Shown here in pieces: positions 46,189-55,133 of a DNA stretch of 64,000 bases. Positions within the stretch are counted from its first letter, which is position 1. Each line of letters begins with the position of its first letter. Origin of the DNA: Rhodobacteraceae bacterium IMCC1909 (GTDB lineage Bacteria > Pseudomonadota > Alphaproteobacteria > Rhodobacterales > Rhodobacteraceae); assembly GCA_030704425.1 (NCBI GenBank), contig JAPDHM010000002.1, positions 1,054,001 through 1,118,000 of the forward strand, given 5' to 3'. A model generated the notes under the pieces. The model worked only from the letters and a program-made list of their open reading frames with translations. It was not told where the DNA came from and searched no databases. The position numbers and the translations under genes are program-made.

Positions 46189-46458
46189 TTAGCGGCGCAA
46201 GCCCAAACGTTTGATCAAATCTTGGTAACGGGCTTCGTCTTTGCTGCGGGCATAATCCAGAAGCTTACGACGTGTGGCCACCATTTTCAGCAAACCACGG
46301 CGACCGTGGTTGTCTTTTTTATGGGTTTTGAAGTGATCAGTCAAAGTCGCGATGCGCGAAGACAAGATTGCAACCTGAACTTCAGGTGAACCTGTGTCGC
46401 CCTCTTTGATGGCGAATTCTTTCATGATCCTTGCTTTTTCTTCAGCAGTAATCGACAT
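46189..46458 (-). CDS. rpsO: 30S ribosomal protein S15
   Basis: 89 residues, exactly the usual length: [20 protein letters not shown], then [14 protein letters not shown], the [19 protein letters not shown] core and the tail [24 protein letters not shown] precedes the ATG. Confidence 0.96.
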   Translation of the reverse strand: MSITAEEKARIMKEFAIKEGDTGSPEVQVAILSSRIATLTDHFKTHKKDNHGRRGLLKMVATRRKLLDYARSKDEARYQDLIKRLGLRR

Positions 46459-46603
46459 CGGGGTCTCCTTTAAAGGTTAAGGGTTATGGCGCAAGCCGGG
46501 ATGTCGTCCAGCAAGGCCCGTGGAGGCACCGCTCAAAGCCTCACAAGGAATCTGAGCGATGGCTGCGTATAGGGAAGTTTTTTGCGAAAGGGAAGGGGAT
46601 TCT

Positions 46604-47488
46604 CTAGGGCGCAAAGAAGGGCTCAAAAGCCGCAAGAACCGCCTGTGGATTTTCCTCCATCACAAAATGCCCGGCTTCACAGACGCTGGCCTCCACCGCA
46701 GGCGCCCAGCCGCGCCAAATATCCGCCGCATTGCCACTTTTTGCAGGAAATCCATGAACGCCATAGAGCAACCGCAGCGGTGCGGTGATCTGCTTTTTGG
46801 CGTCTTTATCGGCCTCATCCAATGCGCGGTCGAAGCTGGCGCCGGCGCGATAATCTGCGCACATGGCATGAACCCGCGCGGGATCAAGCGCCTGCGCGCG
46901 GTAACTGTCCAACGCTGCAGGGGAAAAGGCATCAAGGCTTTTGCTCAGCGTCCATTGCGCCAAGGTCCAATCCACATACCCCACGGGATCCGCCCCGATC
47001 ATTCGCTCTGGAAAGGGGGCGGGCTGGGCCAGAAATGTCCAATGATAGGCGGCCATCGCCAGATCGGCGGTCCAGCTGGCCCAAAAATCGGCGGTTGGCA
47101 CAATTTCGATGATGCCCAATTTGCCCAGCCGCTCTGGGTGATCTAGTGCAAAACGATAGGCGACCCGCGCGCCGCGGTCATGGCCTAAGACATTAGCGCG
47201 AGAAATTCCCAGCGCGGTGAGAAGATCGACCATATCTTGCGCCATTGTGCGCTTGGAATAGGTGGTGTTGCCTGGATCATTCGCAGGTGCATCGCTTTCG
47301 CCGTAACCACGCAAATCGGGAATAATCACATCATGGTGTCGCGCCAATTGCGGCGCCACACGTTCCCAACACATGTGATTTTGCGGAAACCCGTGGATCA
47401 ACAGAAGGGGGGTGCCGTGACCCGCGCGATGCACGGCCAGATCCACGCCATTGCAGTGGATGACCGTTTTTGTGAAACCTTCAATCAT
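46604..47488 (-). CDS. Alpha/beta hydrolase, haloacetate-dehalogenase-like
   Basis: 294-residue hydrolase. The nucleophile elbow is LGHDRGARVAYR (Asp nucleophile), with HGFPQNHMCWERVAP as the oxyanion loop and the catalytic His in CEAGHFVMEENP. An Asp nucleophile with HDRG is the pattern of fluoroacetate dehalogenases and epoxide hydrolases. I use MIEGFTKTVIH at 47488, which overlaps the DUF1643 stop by 4 bp; the longer frame lies within that gene. Confidence 0.87.
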   Translation of the reverse strand: MIEGFTKTVIHCNGVDLAVHRAGHGTPLLLIHGFPQNHMCWERVAPQLARHHDVIIPDLRGYGESDAPANDPGNTTYSKRTMAQDMVDLLTALGISRANVLGHDRGARVAYRFALDHPERLGKLGIIEIVPTADFWASWTADLAMAAYHWTFLAQPAPFPERMIGADPVGYVDWTLAQWTLSKSLDAFSPAALDSYRAQALDPARVHAMCADYRAGASFDRALDEADKDAKKQITAPLRLLYGVHGFPAKSGNAADIWRGWAPAVEASVCEAGHFVMEENPQAVLAAFEPFFAP

Positions 47489-47991
47489 GTCCAAACCTCG
47501 GGCTGTTGGGTATAGGCGATATAGAGCGGATGTTTGGGATGCCCAGCCTTTGACAGGCCCAAATGCAGCATCATTCGGCCTGACGCGCGCAAGAGCGCCT
47601 CGACCTGCGGCCCGCGGTTCAAATGCGCCCCATGGGTGCCCCAAGCGGCAATCACCTGATCGCCCCAATCACAAGCCTCAAGTATCGCGGCGTCATTGTC
47701 CGGGCCGATGGGATCGGCGGCGGCGCGCATCTTGCGCGGGTCGGTGTCGCGCCAGGCAAAGATATTGGTCACCCGAAATCCGCCAAACCCCAAGGCTCGC
47801 GCCCGGCGTTCGCAGCGCTCAACCGTGGGGTCGTTTTGCACCTCGGTGGCGGTGGAGGGGTTGAGCATAACAAAGCTCAACCGCGGCCCGAGCGGATCCC
47901 ACACGCGGGTCAAGGCATAGCGATATCGCTCGCAGTCGGAATAGACCGCGACGCTGGGCGCATCATCCTTGATGTGAGAGCGGGTAATCAT
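47485..47991 (-). CDS. DUF1643 domain-containing protein
   Basis: 168 residues of the DUF1643 family, recognisable by LSFVMLNPSTATEVQNDPTVERCERRA and GFRVTNIFAWRDTDPRKM. Function unknown; soluble, no signal peptide. Cotranscribed with the hydrolase by the 4-bp overlap. Upstream, a short frame ending at 47988 also overlaps its ATG but has no family support. Confidence 0.88.
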   Translation of the reverse strand: MITRSHIKDDAPSVAVYSDCERYRYALTRVWDPLGPRLSFVMLNPSTATEVQNDPTVERCERRARALGFGGFRVTNIFAWRDTDPRKMRAAADPIGPDNDAAILEACDWGDQVIAAWGTHGAHLNRGPQVEALLRASGRMMLHLGLSKAGHPKHPLYIAYTQQPEVWT

Positions 47992-48150
47992 AGCCCATGC
48001 TGGGCGATTGTGGGCAGGAGATCAAGAGCGGTTGTCTCGAGGGTGCGATGCCAAGCCTCTGATATATTGACATTTGTCAAATTAGTTTCCGGGCTCGCCC
48101 CGACCAGCGCATTTCGCTGGCGATATTTGATGACAAAGTGATTTGAACTG

Positions 48151-48540
48151 ATGCGTGATACCAAACCGGGCCGTATTTTGGCAGAAATTATCGGGCAGCT
48201 TGAGCTGCTCAAAGCCTATGGGTGGATTTGTGACCATGGCACCTCGGTTGGCCGACCGACTCTGGCGCTGCTGGGGCTTTGGTTTGTCACCTTTTTCGCC
48301 TGGCGAGGATGTGCCGCACATGAGGCGGCGATCGCGACCTGGGATGTTCTTTACCACACGGGCGGGCGCATGCTGCCGCTTGTCAGTGGTCATGCCTATG
48401 TCGAAGAGCACACCCTTAACGCTATACGCGCCGCACCGACGGCGTTGCATTTTCTCAGCACCATCGCCGCGGTCCTCAGCCCGTTCTTTTTGTTTCTCAT
48501 GGCCTTGGCGCTCAGGCTCAAATTTCGCATGTCTATTTGA
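48151..48540 (+). CDS. Small two-helix membrane protein, possibly a C-terminal fragment
   Basis: 129 residues with two hydrophobic helices (about residues 37-53 and 98-120) and a basic end ALALRLKFRMSI. The segment LLKAYGWICDHGTSVGRPTLALLGLW resembles the membrane module that ends some pentapeptide-repeat proteins. In the same frame just upstream, seven codons before a stop (TGA at 48139-48141), coding-like sequence continues (SAFRWRYLMTK). It may therefore be the surviving tail of a longer gene cut by a nonsense mutation. I do not recognise the intact family with certainty; function unknown. Confidence 0.6.
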   Translation: MRDTKPGRILAEIIGQLELLKAYGWICDHGTSVGRPTLALLGLWFVTFFAWRGCAAHEAAIATWDVLYHTGGRMLPLVSGHAYVEEHTLNAIRAAPTALHFLSTIAAVLSPFFLFLMALALRLKFRMSI

Positions 48541-48542
48541 CG

Positions 48543-51338
48543 CTATTCAGCGGCGATTTGATCCTTGGGATTTTCCACCTTCACCGCGGAGAATTTGAAC
48601 TCTGGGATTTTGCCAAAGGGGTCCACTGCGGAATTAGTCAGCAGATTGGCCGCTGCCTCCACAAAGGCGAAGGGCAAAAAGACCATATCGGGCGCCACGG
48701 CGCGATCCTCGCGGGCCATGATCTCGATACTGCCGCGTTTGGTGGTCAAGCGGACCAAGCCGCCCGGTGCCACGCCCAGCTTGCGTAGGGTGGAGGGATG
48801 TAGTGAGCAATTGGCCTCTGGCTCCACAGTATCCAGCACCTTTGAGCGGCGGGTCATAGACCCCGTATGCCAATGTTCGAGCTGCCGGCCCGTGGTCAGG
48901 ATCATCGGATATTGCGCATCTGGCACATCATCGGGGGCAATCAAATCTGCTGGAGTGAAGCGCGCACGCCCCTCCAACCGCGGGAAGCCATCGCCAAAGA
49001 CGATTGGCTGGCCGGGGTCTGTCGGGGAGAGCGATGGGTAGGTTACCGCATTCTCACGTTCCAGACGCTCCCAGCTGATATTGTCAAAAGATTTCATAGT
49101 GAGCTTCATCTCAGCGAAAACCTCACTGGGGTGGGTATAGCTCCAGCCGAGACCGAGCCGTTTGGCCAACTCCACTTCGATCCACCAATCCGCGCGCGCC
49201 TCGCCGGGTGGGGGGACCGCGGGCCGGCCCAATTGCACCTGCCGGTTTGTATTGGTGACTGTGCCGCTCTTCTCCGCAAAGGCAGCTGCCGGTAAGATGA
49301 CATCGGCATAATTGGCGGTTTCGGTGATGAAAATATCCTGCACCACCAGATGTTCAAGCTTGGCCAGAGCATCCCGCGCATGGGCCACATCAGGATCGGA
49401 CATGGCTGGATTTTCACCCAGCACATACATGCCGCGAATATCGCCCGTGTGCACGGCATCCATGATTTCTGTGACGGTGAGACCTTTATTGGGATCCAGC
49501 GGCTCATTTACACCGCCATCACGACCCCAGACCTCTGCAAATTTGGAGCGGACGTCATCGCTGACCACAGTTTGCATATCGGGCAGGAACATCGGGATAA
49601 GCCCGGCGTCAGAGGCGCCCTGCACATTGTTTTGCCCGCGGAGCGGGTGCAGCCCCGTGCCCGGCCGGCCCACATGGCCGGTCATGAGCGCCAGGCTAAT
49701 CAGACAGCGTGAATTGTCAGTGCCGTGGATATGCTGCGACACCCCCATGCCCCAGAAGATCATGCCCGCCTTACCGCCGGCAAATACCCGCGCGACATCG
49801 CGCAGGGTTTCCGCTTCAATGCCGCAGATATCGGCCATTATCTCAGGGCTGAAGCCTTTCAGATGCGCACGCTCTGCGTCCCAATTTTCTGTGTAGCTGT
49901 CGATGTATTTCTGATCATAGAGGCCTTCCTCCACGATCACATGCATGATGGCGTTTAGCATGCTCACATCCGCCCCGGGCCGGAATTGCAGCATATGGCT
50001 GGCAAAGCGTTTGAGGGCCTGTCCGCGCGGATCCATGACAATCAGCTTTCCGCCGCGTTTGGTGAATTGCTTAAAATAGGTCGCCGCAACGGGATGATTT
50101 TCGATTGGATTGGCCCCAATGATAATCGCAACATCGGCGTTTTCAATCTCGTTAAAGGTCGCGGTTACCGCGCCAGAGCCGACGTTCTCCATCAAAGCTG
50201 CGACGCTGGAGGCGTGGCAGAGGCGGGTGCAATGATCCACGTTGTTGTGCCCGAAGCCCTGGCGAATGAGTTTTTGGAACAGATAGGCTTCTTCATTGGT
50301 ACATTTCGCCGAACCAAAGCCCGCAACGGAGGTGCCGCCGTAGGCTTGTTTGAGTTTGGCCAGACCGCCTGCGGCGACATCCAATGCCTCTTCCCAGCTG
50401 GCTTCGCGGAAGACATCGCCCCAATTTCCCGGATCAACGTTGAGCCCCTTGGCCGGCGCATCTTCTTTGCGGATGAGCGGCTTGGTCAGGCGATGATCGT
50501 GGTGAATATAGTCAAATCCAAAGCGGCCTTTGACGCAGAGGCGACCTTCATTCGCGGGCCCGTTGATCCCTTCGACATATTTAACGCGATCTCCTTTGAC
50601 CTTAAGGCTGACCTGACAGCCCACACCGCAGAAAGGGCAGATGCTTTCGATCTCATGATCAAAATCTTTGCTGTCTCCGATTTGGTTTTCATCGGTGACT
50701 GTTGCTGGCAACAATGCGCCAGTGGGGCAGGCCTGCACACATTCACCGCAGGCGACGCAACTGCTTTCACCCATTGGGTCTGCCATATCAAAGGTTGGAT
50801 AGGCATCATGACCCCGGCCAGACATGCCGATAACGTCATTGACCTGAACCTCGCGGCAAGCGCGCACGCATAGGCCGCATTGAATACAGGCATCGAGATT
50901 GACGGACATGGCGACATGGCTGTCATCCAATAGGGGGATGCGCCCCTCTTCGAGTTTTGGAAAGCGGCTTTCGAGGACGCCTTGACCCGCGGCCATCTCC
51001 CAAAGGTGGCTGGATTTGTCATGTGCCAATTCTGGCGTCGGCTGATCTGCAACCAGCATTTCCATAACCATCCGACGGGCTTGCTTGGCGCGGTCCGAGC
51101 GAGTGTGCACGACCATGCCTTCAGCGACGGGACGGATGCAGGAAGCGACCAGCGTCCGCTCCCCTTCCACTTCGACCATACACGCACGGCAGTTGCCGTC
51201 GGACCGGTATCCCGGCTCGTCGCGATGACACAGATGGGGAATGATAAAGCCTTGGCCTTTGGTAACGTCCCAAATCGTTTGTCCTGCCGGGGCCGAAACC
51301 TCTGCGCCATCAAGGGTGAATGTGACTGTCTCTGACAT
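48543..51338 (-). CDS. fdsA: Mo-dependent formate dehydrogenase, alpha subunit
   Basis: 931-residue catalytic subunit oxidising formate to CO2. N-terminal 2Fe-2S ferredoxin domain (Cys 37, 50, 53, 67), then two 4Fe-4S clusters (151/154/157/161 and 194/197/200/204). The cluster next to the cofactor (234/237/241/268) leads into the bis-MGD molybdenum domain with the catalytic Cys-His in HCTRLCHASS (Cys about 374; cysteine, not selenocysteine). The C-terminal MopB domain has TTGRQLEHWHTGSMTRRSK. The architecture equals FdsA of Rhodobacter capsulatus, whose operon also encodes FdsG, FdsB and FdhD; none is adjacent here. Confidence 0.93.
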   Translation of the reverse strand: MSETVTFTLDGAEVSAPAGQTIWDVTKGQGFIIPHLCHRDEPGYRSDGNCRACMVEVEGERTLVASCIRPVAEGMVVHTRSDRAKQARRMVMEMLVADQPTPELAHDKSSHLWEMAAGQGVLESRFPKLEEGRIPLLDDSHVAMSVNLDACIQCGLCVRACREVQVNDVIGMSGRGHDAYPTFDMADPMGESSCVACGECVQACPTGALLPATVTDENQIGDSKDFDHEIESICPFCGVGCQVSLKVKGDRVKYVEGINGPANEGRLCVKGRFGFDYIHHDHRLTKPLIRKEDAPAKGLNVDPGNWGDVFREASWEEALDVAAGGLAKLKQAYGGTSVAGFGSAKCTNEEAYLFQKLIRQGFGHNNVDHCTRLCHASSVAALMENVGSGAVTATFNEIENADVAIIIGANPIENHPVAATYFKQFTKRGGKLIVMDPRGQALKRFASHMLQFRPGADVSMLNAIMHVIVEEGLYDQKYIDSYTENWDAERAHLKGFSPEIMADICGIEAETLRDVARVFAGGKAGMIFWGMGVSQHIHGTDNSRCLISLALMTGHVGRPGTGLHPLRGQNNVQGASDAGLIPMFLPDMQTVVSDDVRSKFAEVWGRDGGVNEPLDPNKGLTVTEIMDAVHTGDIRGMYVLGENPAMSDPDVAHARDALAKLEHLVVQDIFITETANYADVILPAAAFAEKSGTVTNTNRQVQLGRPAVPPPGEARADWWIEVELAKRLGLGWSYTHPSEVFAEMKLTMKSFDNISWERLERENAVTYPSLSPTDPGQPIVFGDGFPRLEGRARFTPADLIAPDDVPDAQYPMILTTGRQLEHWHTGSMTRRSKVLDTVEPEANCSLHPSTLRKLGVAPGGLVRLTTKRGSIEIMAREDRAVAPDMVFLPFAFVEAAANLLTNSAVDPFGKIPEFKFSAVKVENPKDQIAAE

Positions 51339-51497
51339 CGAACGTCTCCTGCGAATCTTTCTCTTTTTAGACCAGTTTTTTGCTCAAAACAGGTCCCATA
51401 CGCGACAGGCATGGCCAAATTTGCGCCAAGGTAGGTTTCCGATGCATATCATTTCAAGCCGATTGGCAAAACCGCTAAAGCGGGCTAACTCAGAGCT

Positions 51498-52157
51498 ATG
51501 AGTCAAAGTGAAATTATATTGATCCGTCACGGACAAGCCAATACCGGTGCCAAAGATGAGGAAAGCTATGACAAGCTCTCCGCCACGGGTCATCAACAAT
51601 CTGCTTGGCTGGGCGATTATCTGCGCGCGCAGGACACGGCATTTGATCGGGTGATTTGTGGCGATCTTCGGCGGCATCAGGAGACCGCAGCGGGGTTAGC
51701 TCTGTCGCAGAGCATCGCGATTGACCCCCGAGTGAACGAGCTGCGCTATTTTGATTTGGCCCGAGAATATCAGGCGCAAACCCGAAAGCCTTTGCCCAGC
51801 TCAGCGGAAGAATTCGCCCAGCATGTGCCACAGCTTTTCACCGCTTGGCATGCGGGTCGGTTGGATGGTGCCCATGAAAGCTACTGGAGTTTCGCAGATC
51901 GCTTCGGACAAGTGATGTCGGAGCTCACAGAGCTTGGCGGTCGCAGTTTGGTGATCACCTCTGGCGGCGTGATTGGCATGGCGATTGCCCAGCATTTGTC
52001 CCTTGGGCCGGAGGGGTTTGCCCAGGTGATGTTGCCTATTCATAATTCTTCGATACATCGATTTTCAATTGCACAAGGCGCGACGCAAATGGCAAGCTAT
52101 AATGGCACGCCGCATTTAGACGCCGCTGACCGCCGTCATGCTCGGACCGTGATTTAA
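51498..52157 (+). CDS. Histidine phosphatase family protein
   Basis: 219 residues of the phosphoglycerate-mutase-like superfamily. The catalytic His is in ILIRHGQANTGA, and GDLRRHQETAAG gives the second Arg. The Glu region and LVITSGGVIGMAIAQH supply the remaining active-site features. Substrate unknown. The GST gene follows 20 bp later on the same strand, so a three-gene transcript is likely. Confidence 0.88.
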   Translation: MSQSEIILIRHGQANTGAKDEESYDKLSATGHQQSAWLGDYLRAQDTAFDRVICGDLRRHQETAAGLALSQSIAIDPRVNELRYFDLAREYQAQTRKPLPSSAEEFAQHVPQLFTAWHAGRLDGAHESYWSFADRFGQVMSELTELGGRSLVITSGGVIGMAIAQHLSLGPEGFAQVMLPIHNSSIHRFSIAQGATQMASYNGTPHLDAADRRHARTVI

Positions 52158-52177
52158 TAAACGAATTAGGACAGACT

Positions 52178-52777
52178 ATGCTAAAACTTTTCGCCACCAA
52201 AGGCACCATTTCCGTCGCTGTTGCGCTTGTGTTGGAGGAGGTTGGGGTCGAATATGAGCTATGTTTGATTGATTTTGCCACTGAAGATCAGCGCAGTCAG
52301 GTCTATCTGGAGATCAACTCAAAGGGCCGCGTTCCGGCTTTGGTCACTGAGGGCGGCATATTGACCGAGACTGCGGCGATCTTGGAATATATCGCCCCGC
52401 ATATGCTGCCAAAGGACGCGTTTGCCTGCGCCAAGCATCGGGAGATATCCTATTATCTCGCCGCCACCATGCATATAAATCATGCGCATAAATTGCGTGG
52501 CTATCGCTGGGCTGATCTGGAAACCTCCTTTGAGGATATGAGAGCGAAAGTTCCTCAGACCATGGCGGAAAGCTGTGCCTATGTGGAAAATGTCATCGTC
52601 GGCCCGTATATATTGGGGGCTGAGTTCACCCCGGCAGACGCCCATCTTTTTGCCATTACGCAATGGCTGGCCGGCGATGAGGTGGAGATTCAAAATTACC
52701 CCAAGTTGGCACAGCTGCAACGGTCCATCGCCGCGCGCCCCTCGGTTGCGACGCTCGCTGAGAAAGGTCTGTTATGA
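52178..52777 (+). CDS. Glutathione S-transferase family protein
   Basis: 199 residues. The thioredoxin-like domain starts MLKLFATKGTISVAVALVLEEVG, with GRVPALV and the glutathione contact LTETAAILEYI; the helical C-domain contains GAEFTPADAHLFAITQWL. It lacks the usual CxxC or Ser-N-terminal active-site signature of YfcG types, as do beta-class GSTs. Its stop overlaps the saccharopine dehydrogenase start by 4 bp. Confidence 0.87.
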   Translation: MLKLFATKGTISVAVALVLEEVGVEYELCLIDFATEDQRSQVYLEINSKGRVPALVTEGGILTETAAILEYIAPHMLPKDAFACAKHREISYYLAATMHINHAHKLRGYRWADLETSFEDMRAKVPQTMAESCAYVENVIVGPYILGAEFTPADAHLFAITQWLAGDEVEIQNYPKLAQLQRSIAARPSVATLAEKGLL

Positions 52778-53835
52778 CCCATATTTGGATTCGTGCCGAA
52801 GAGCGCCCGAATGAGCAACGTGTCGGCGTGACCCCGGACGGTGTGGCAGAGCTTGTACGGGCCGGGTTTCAAGTAACTTTGGAAGAAGATCCGACCCGTG
52901 CTATTCCACTGGCGGATTACAAAGGGTGCAGCCTGGCCGTGACGGGATCTTGGCGCAACGCCCCTAAAGATGCAATTATCTTTGGATTGAAAGAGCTGCC
53001 CGACAACGATAGCCCGCTGGTGCATCGCCATATCATGTTTGGACATGCCTATAAGGGTCAGCCGGACGGCGCGCGCTTGCTGGCGCGGTTTAAGCGTGGT
53101 GGCGGGCGGCTTTATGATCTGGAGTATCTCACGGATGATACCGGGCGACGGGTCGCTGCCTTTGGCTATTGGGCTGGATATGCCGGGGCGGCGGTTGCGC
53201 TCAAATGCTGGGCGGCGGCGCGCAGCGGTGGGCTTTGCGCCCCGTTGAAGACCTTTCCTTCCGTGGCGGCCTTACAACACCATATCTCTGCAGATCTTGG
53301 CGGGAATACCTGTCCAAAGGTCATCATCATCGGTGCTCTGGGTCGGGTGGGCAGCGGAGCGCGTGATTTTTGCCTCGCCATGGGCGCTGAAGTGACCGGC
53401 TGGGATATGGCGCAAACCGCGCAGGGTGGGCCATATCCCGAAATTTTGACCCATGATATTTTTCTCAACTGCATTCTTGCCAGCGCGTCAACTCCGGTTT
53501 TCGTGCCGGCCTCTGCTTCAAGCGCACCGCGCGTGCTTCGGGTTATTGGCGATATTGCATGCGACCCAGGCAGTGCCTTTTCTCCCATCAAAGTTTACGA
53601 TCGCACGACAAGCTGGGAGCATCCCGCTCTGCGTGTTCATGAAAATCCGATTTTGGACGTCACGGCGATTGATAACTTGCCGTCACTCTTGCCCCGTGAA
53701 AGTTCTGAGGATTTTGCAGCACAGCTTTTGCCAAGCCTACTGGGGTTGCACGATATGGCGCAGGGTGTTTGGGCCAAGGCGGGTGCGCATTTTGAAAACC
53801 ATCTGTCAATATTGGGTAAGGTCTCGGCGTCTTGA
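52774..53835 (+). CDS. Saccharopine dehydrogenase (NAD+, L-lysine-forming)-like
   Basis: 353-residue protein of the alanine dehydrogenase / LYS1 superfamily. The N-terminal EERPNEQRVGVTPDGVAELVRAG and the motif LVHRHIMFGHAYKGQ are typical of lysine-forming saccharopine dehydrogenase. The NAD-binding KVIIIGALGRVGSGARDF is central, and DIACDPGSAFSPI is near the active site. It would interconvert saccharopine with lysine and 2-oxoglutarate. No LYS9-type partner is adjacent; in this lineage lysine is generally made through diaminopimelate, so a catabolic role is more likely. Confidence 0.85.
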   Translation: MTHIWIRAEERPNEQRVGVTPDGVAELVRAGFQVTLEEDPTRAIPLADYKGCSLAVTGSWRNAPKDAIIFGLKELPDNDSPLVHRHIMFGHAYKGQPDGARLLARFKRGGGRLYDLEYLTDDTGRRVAAFGYWAGYAGAAVALKCWAAARSGGLCAPLKTFPSVAALQHHISADLGGNTCPKVIIIGALGRVGSGARDFCLAMGAEVTGWDMAQTAQGGPYPEILTHDIFLNCILASASTPVFVPASASSAPRVLRVIGDIACDPGSAFSPIKVYDRTTSWEHPALRVHENPILDVTAIDNLPSLLPRESSEDFAAQLLPSLLGLHDMAQGVWAKAGAHFENHLSILGKVSAS

Positions 53836-53840
53836 ATTCC

Positions 53841-54575
53841 TCAGCTCTTGCCAAAAATCTTGAAATATAGCCGTTCAGGCAAAAAGCGACTGCCTCGAAA
53901 TACCCAGGAAAATAGGCGCGGAAAGCTGTATTGAAATCGTGTAGTTTCCATGTGGCTTAGCATGTGATCTGCGGCTTTTTCGGGCGACATGATAAAGGGC
54001 ATCGCAAAGCTATTTTTATCGGTCAGGCGGGTTTTAATAAAGCCGGGATTGGCCAGCTGTACTTTGATTCCTGTGCGGTGCAGATCAGCGCGCAGGCTTT
54101 CTGCCAAGGCCATAAGCCCCGCTTTTGACGGTCCGTAGCCAATCGCACCCGGCAGACCTCGAAACCCAGAAAGAGAGCCGGTCAGCACAATATGCCCGGC
54201 ATCACGCGCCAGAAACGCTTCCATCACTTGATCCAGAACTCGGAACGCGCCGGTGAAATTGACGTCGGCCATGGCCAGAGCCTGCGCGCCGTTCCAGTTT
54301 TGCGCCGGCATGGGCCAATAGACCCCGGCTAGAAACACCAGCCCGTCCACATGACCCAACCGCGCGCCAGCAGCTGCAACGGATGCGCTATCGGCCAGAT
54401 CCAAAGGCAGAACCTCTGCCGGGCCGGGAAGGGCATCGGCCAAGGCCTGTAAACGTGTCTCTGAGCGGGCCGACAGAATGAGCTTTGCGCCTGCAGCACT
54501 CATCTTATGGGCAAGAGCCCGGCCAAGCCCCTCACTGGCGCCTATGAGCCAGTAGCGTTTTGCAGCATAGTTCAT
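53841..54575 (-). CDS. SDR-family oxidoreductase, last gene of the sigma-E-linked operon
   Basis: 244-residue short-chain dehydrogenase. Cofactor motif WLIGASEGLGRALA, catalytic Ser in IVLTGSLSGFRG and YxxxK as YGPSKAGL; the Arg in ILSARSETRL suggests NADP. The basic, aromatic C-terminus (YSFPRLFSWVFRGSRFLPERLYFKIF) could contact the membrane, as in lipid-acting SDRs. It ends the five-gene set that begins at 58421 and corresponds in order to the Rhodobacter sphaeroides genes next to rpoE-chrR. Substrate unknown. Confidence 0.87.
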   Translation of the reverse strand: MNYAAKRYWLIGASEGLGRALAHKMSAAGAKLILSARSETRLQALADALPGPAEVLPLDLADSASVAAAGARLGHVDGLVFLAGVYWPMPAQNWNGAQALAMADVNFTGAFRVLDQVMEAFLARDAGHIVLTGSLSGFRGLPGAIGYGPSKAGLMALAESLRADLHRTGIKVQLANPGFIKTRLTDKNSFAMPFIMSPEKAADHMLSHMETTRFQYSFPRLFSWVFRGSRFLPERLYFKIFGKS

Positions 54576-54581
54576 TACGGA

Positions 54582-55133
54582 TCAGACCGCTGGCATAGGT
54601 CGCATTGTGGCGACCAATTCTGCAACTTTGAACCCAAATTTTCGAAACTGGCTACGGTTCATGATTGCACCATTCTCCATAAGATACATCCAATCTGTAA
54701 CCTTGAGCGCATGGCCACCGGCCTCTTCTGTGAGTTTAATGTCATAGGCAAGCATCACCGTTGCGCCCGATTGCTGACCATAGCCTATGCCGATTAAATC
54801 TGGCGCAGTGGCTTGAATCTGGCCATCGTCACTGAGTTTCAAAGTCCATTCGCGGTGCTGGACTGTGCCGCTGTCGTAGCGGAATTCTTCGGTCATGCGA
54901 CCTTCATTGCCCTGCCACTCCGCATGCATTTGGGCGACAAAGCGGGTCGTTACGCGGCCAAAGGGACCATAGATCACCCCTTCGCAAAGCATTGGCCCCT
55001 TTAGGACCTCTCTGACATCGAACACGGGCGTGCTGGCGCCATAGTGCTGCGGGCGCTGGGCTCTGAAGCCGGTGGCATAGCGCAGGCCAAGCGCCAGAGC
55101 GAGTGTGGCCAAGATGATGAAAGTCATGGTCAT
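54582..55133 (-). CDS. DUF3833 family protein
   Basis: 183 residues with one N-terminal hydrophobic helix (MTMTFIILATLALALGLRYATG) and a lipocalin-like beta-rich remainder, including GPMLCEGVIYGPFGRVTTRF and WTLKLSDDGQIQATA. Probably membrane-anchored facing the periplasm. DUF3833 has no known activity; genes of this family recur beside rpoE-chrR-linked lipid genes, which suggests a role in envelope lipid modification. Its ATG overlaps the MFS stop by 4 bp. Confidence 0.85.
   Translation of the reverse strand: MTMTFIILATLALALGLRYATGFRAQRPQHYGASTPVFDVREVLKGPMLCEGVIYGPFGRVTTRFVAQMHAEWQGNEGRMTEEFRYDSGTVQHREWTLKLSDDGQIQATAPDLIGIGYGQQSGATVMLAYDIKLTEEAGGHALKVTDWMYLMENGAIMNRSQFRKFGFKVAELVATMRPMPAV

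Noticed and set aside
47988-48212. 74-codon minus-strand frame overlapping the DUF1643 start
   Set aside because: No family likeness or ribosome site, and it overlaps the better-supported plus-strand membrane-protein gene; only the 4-bp stop overlap spoke for it.
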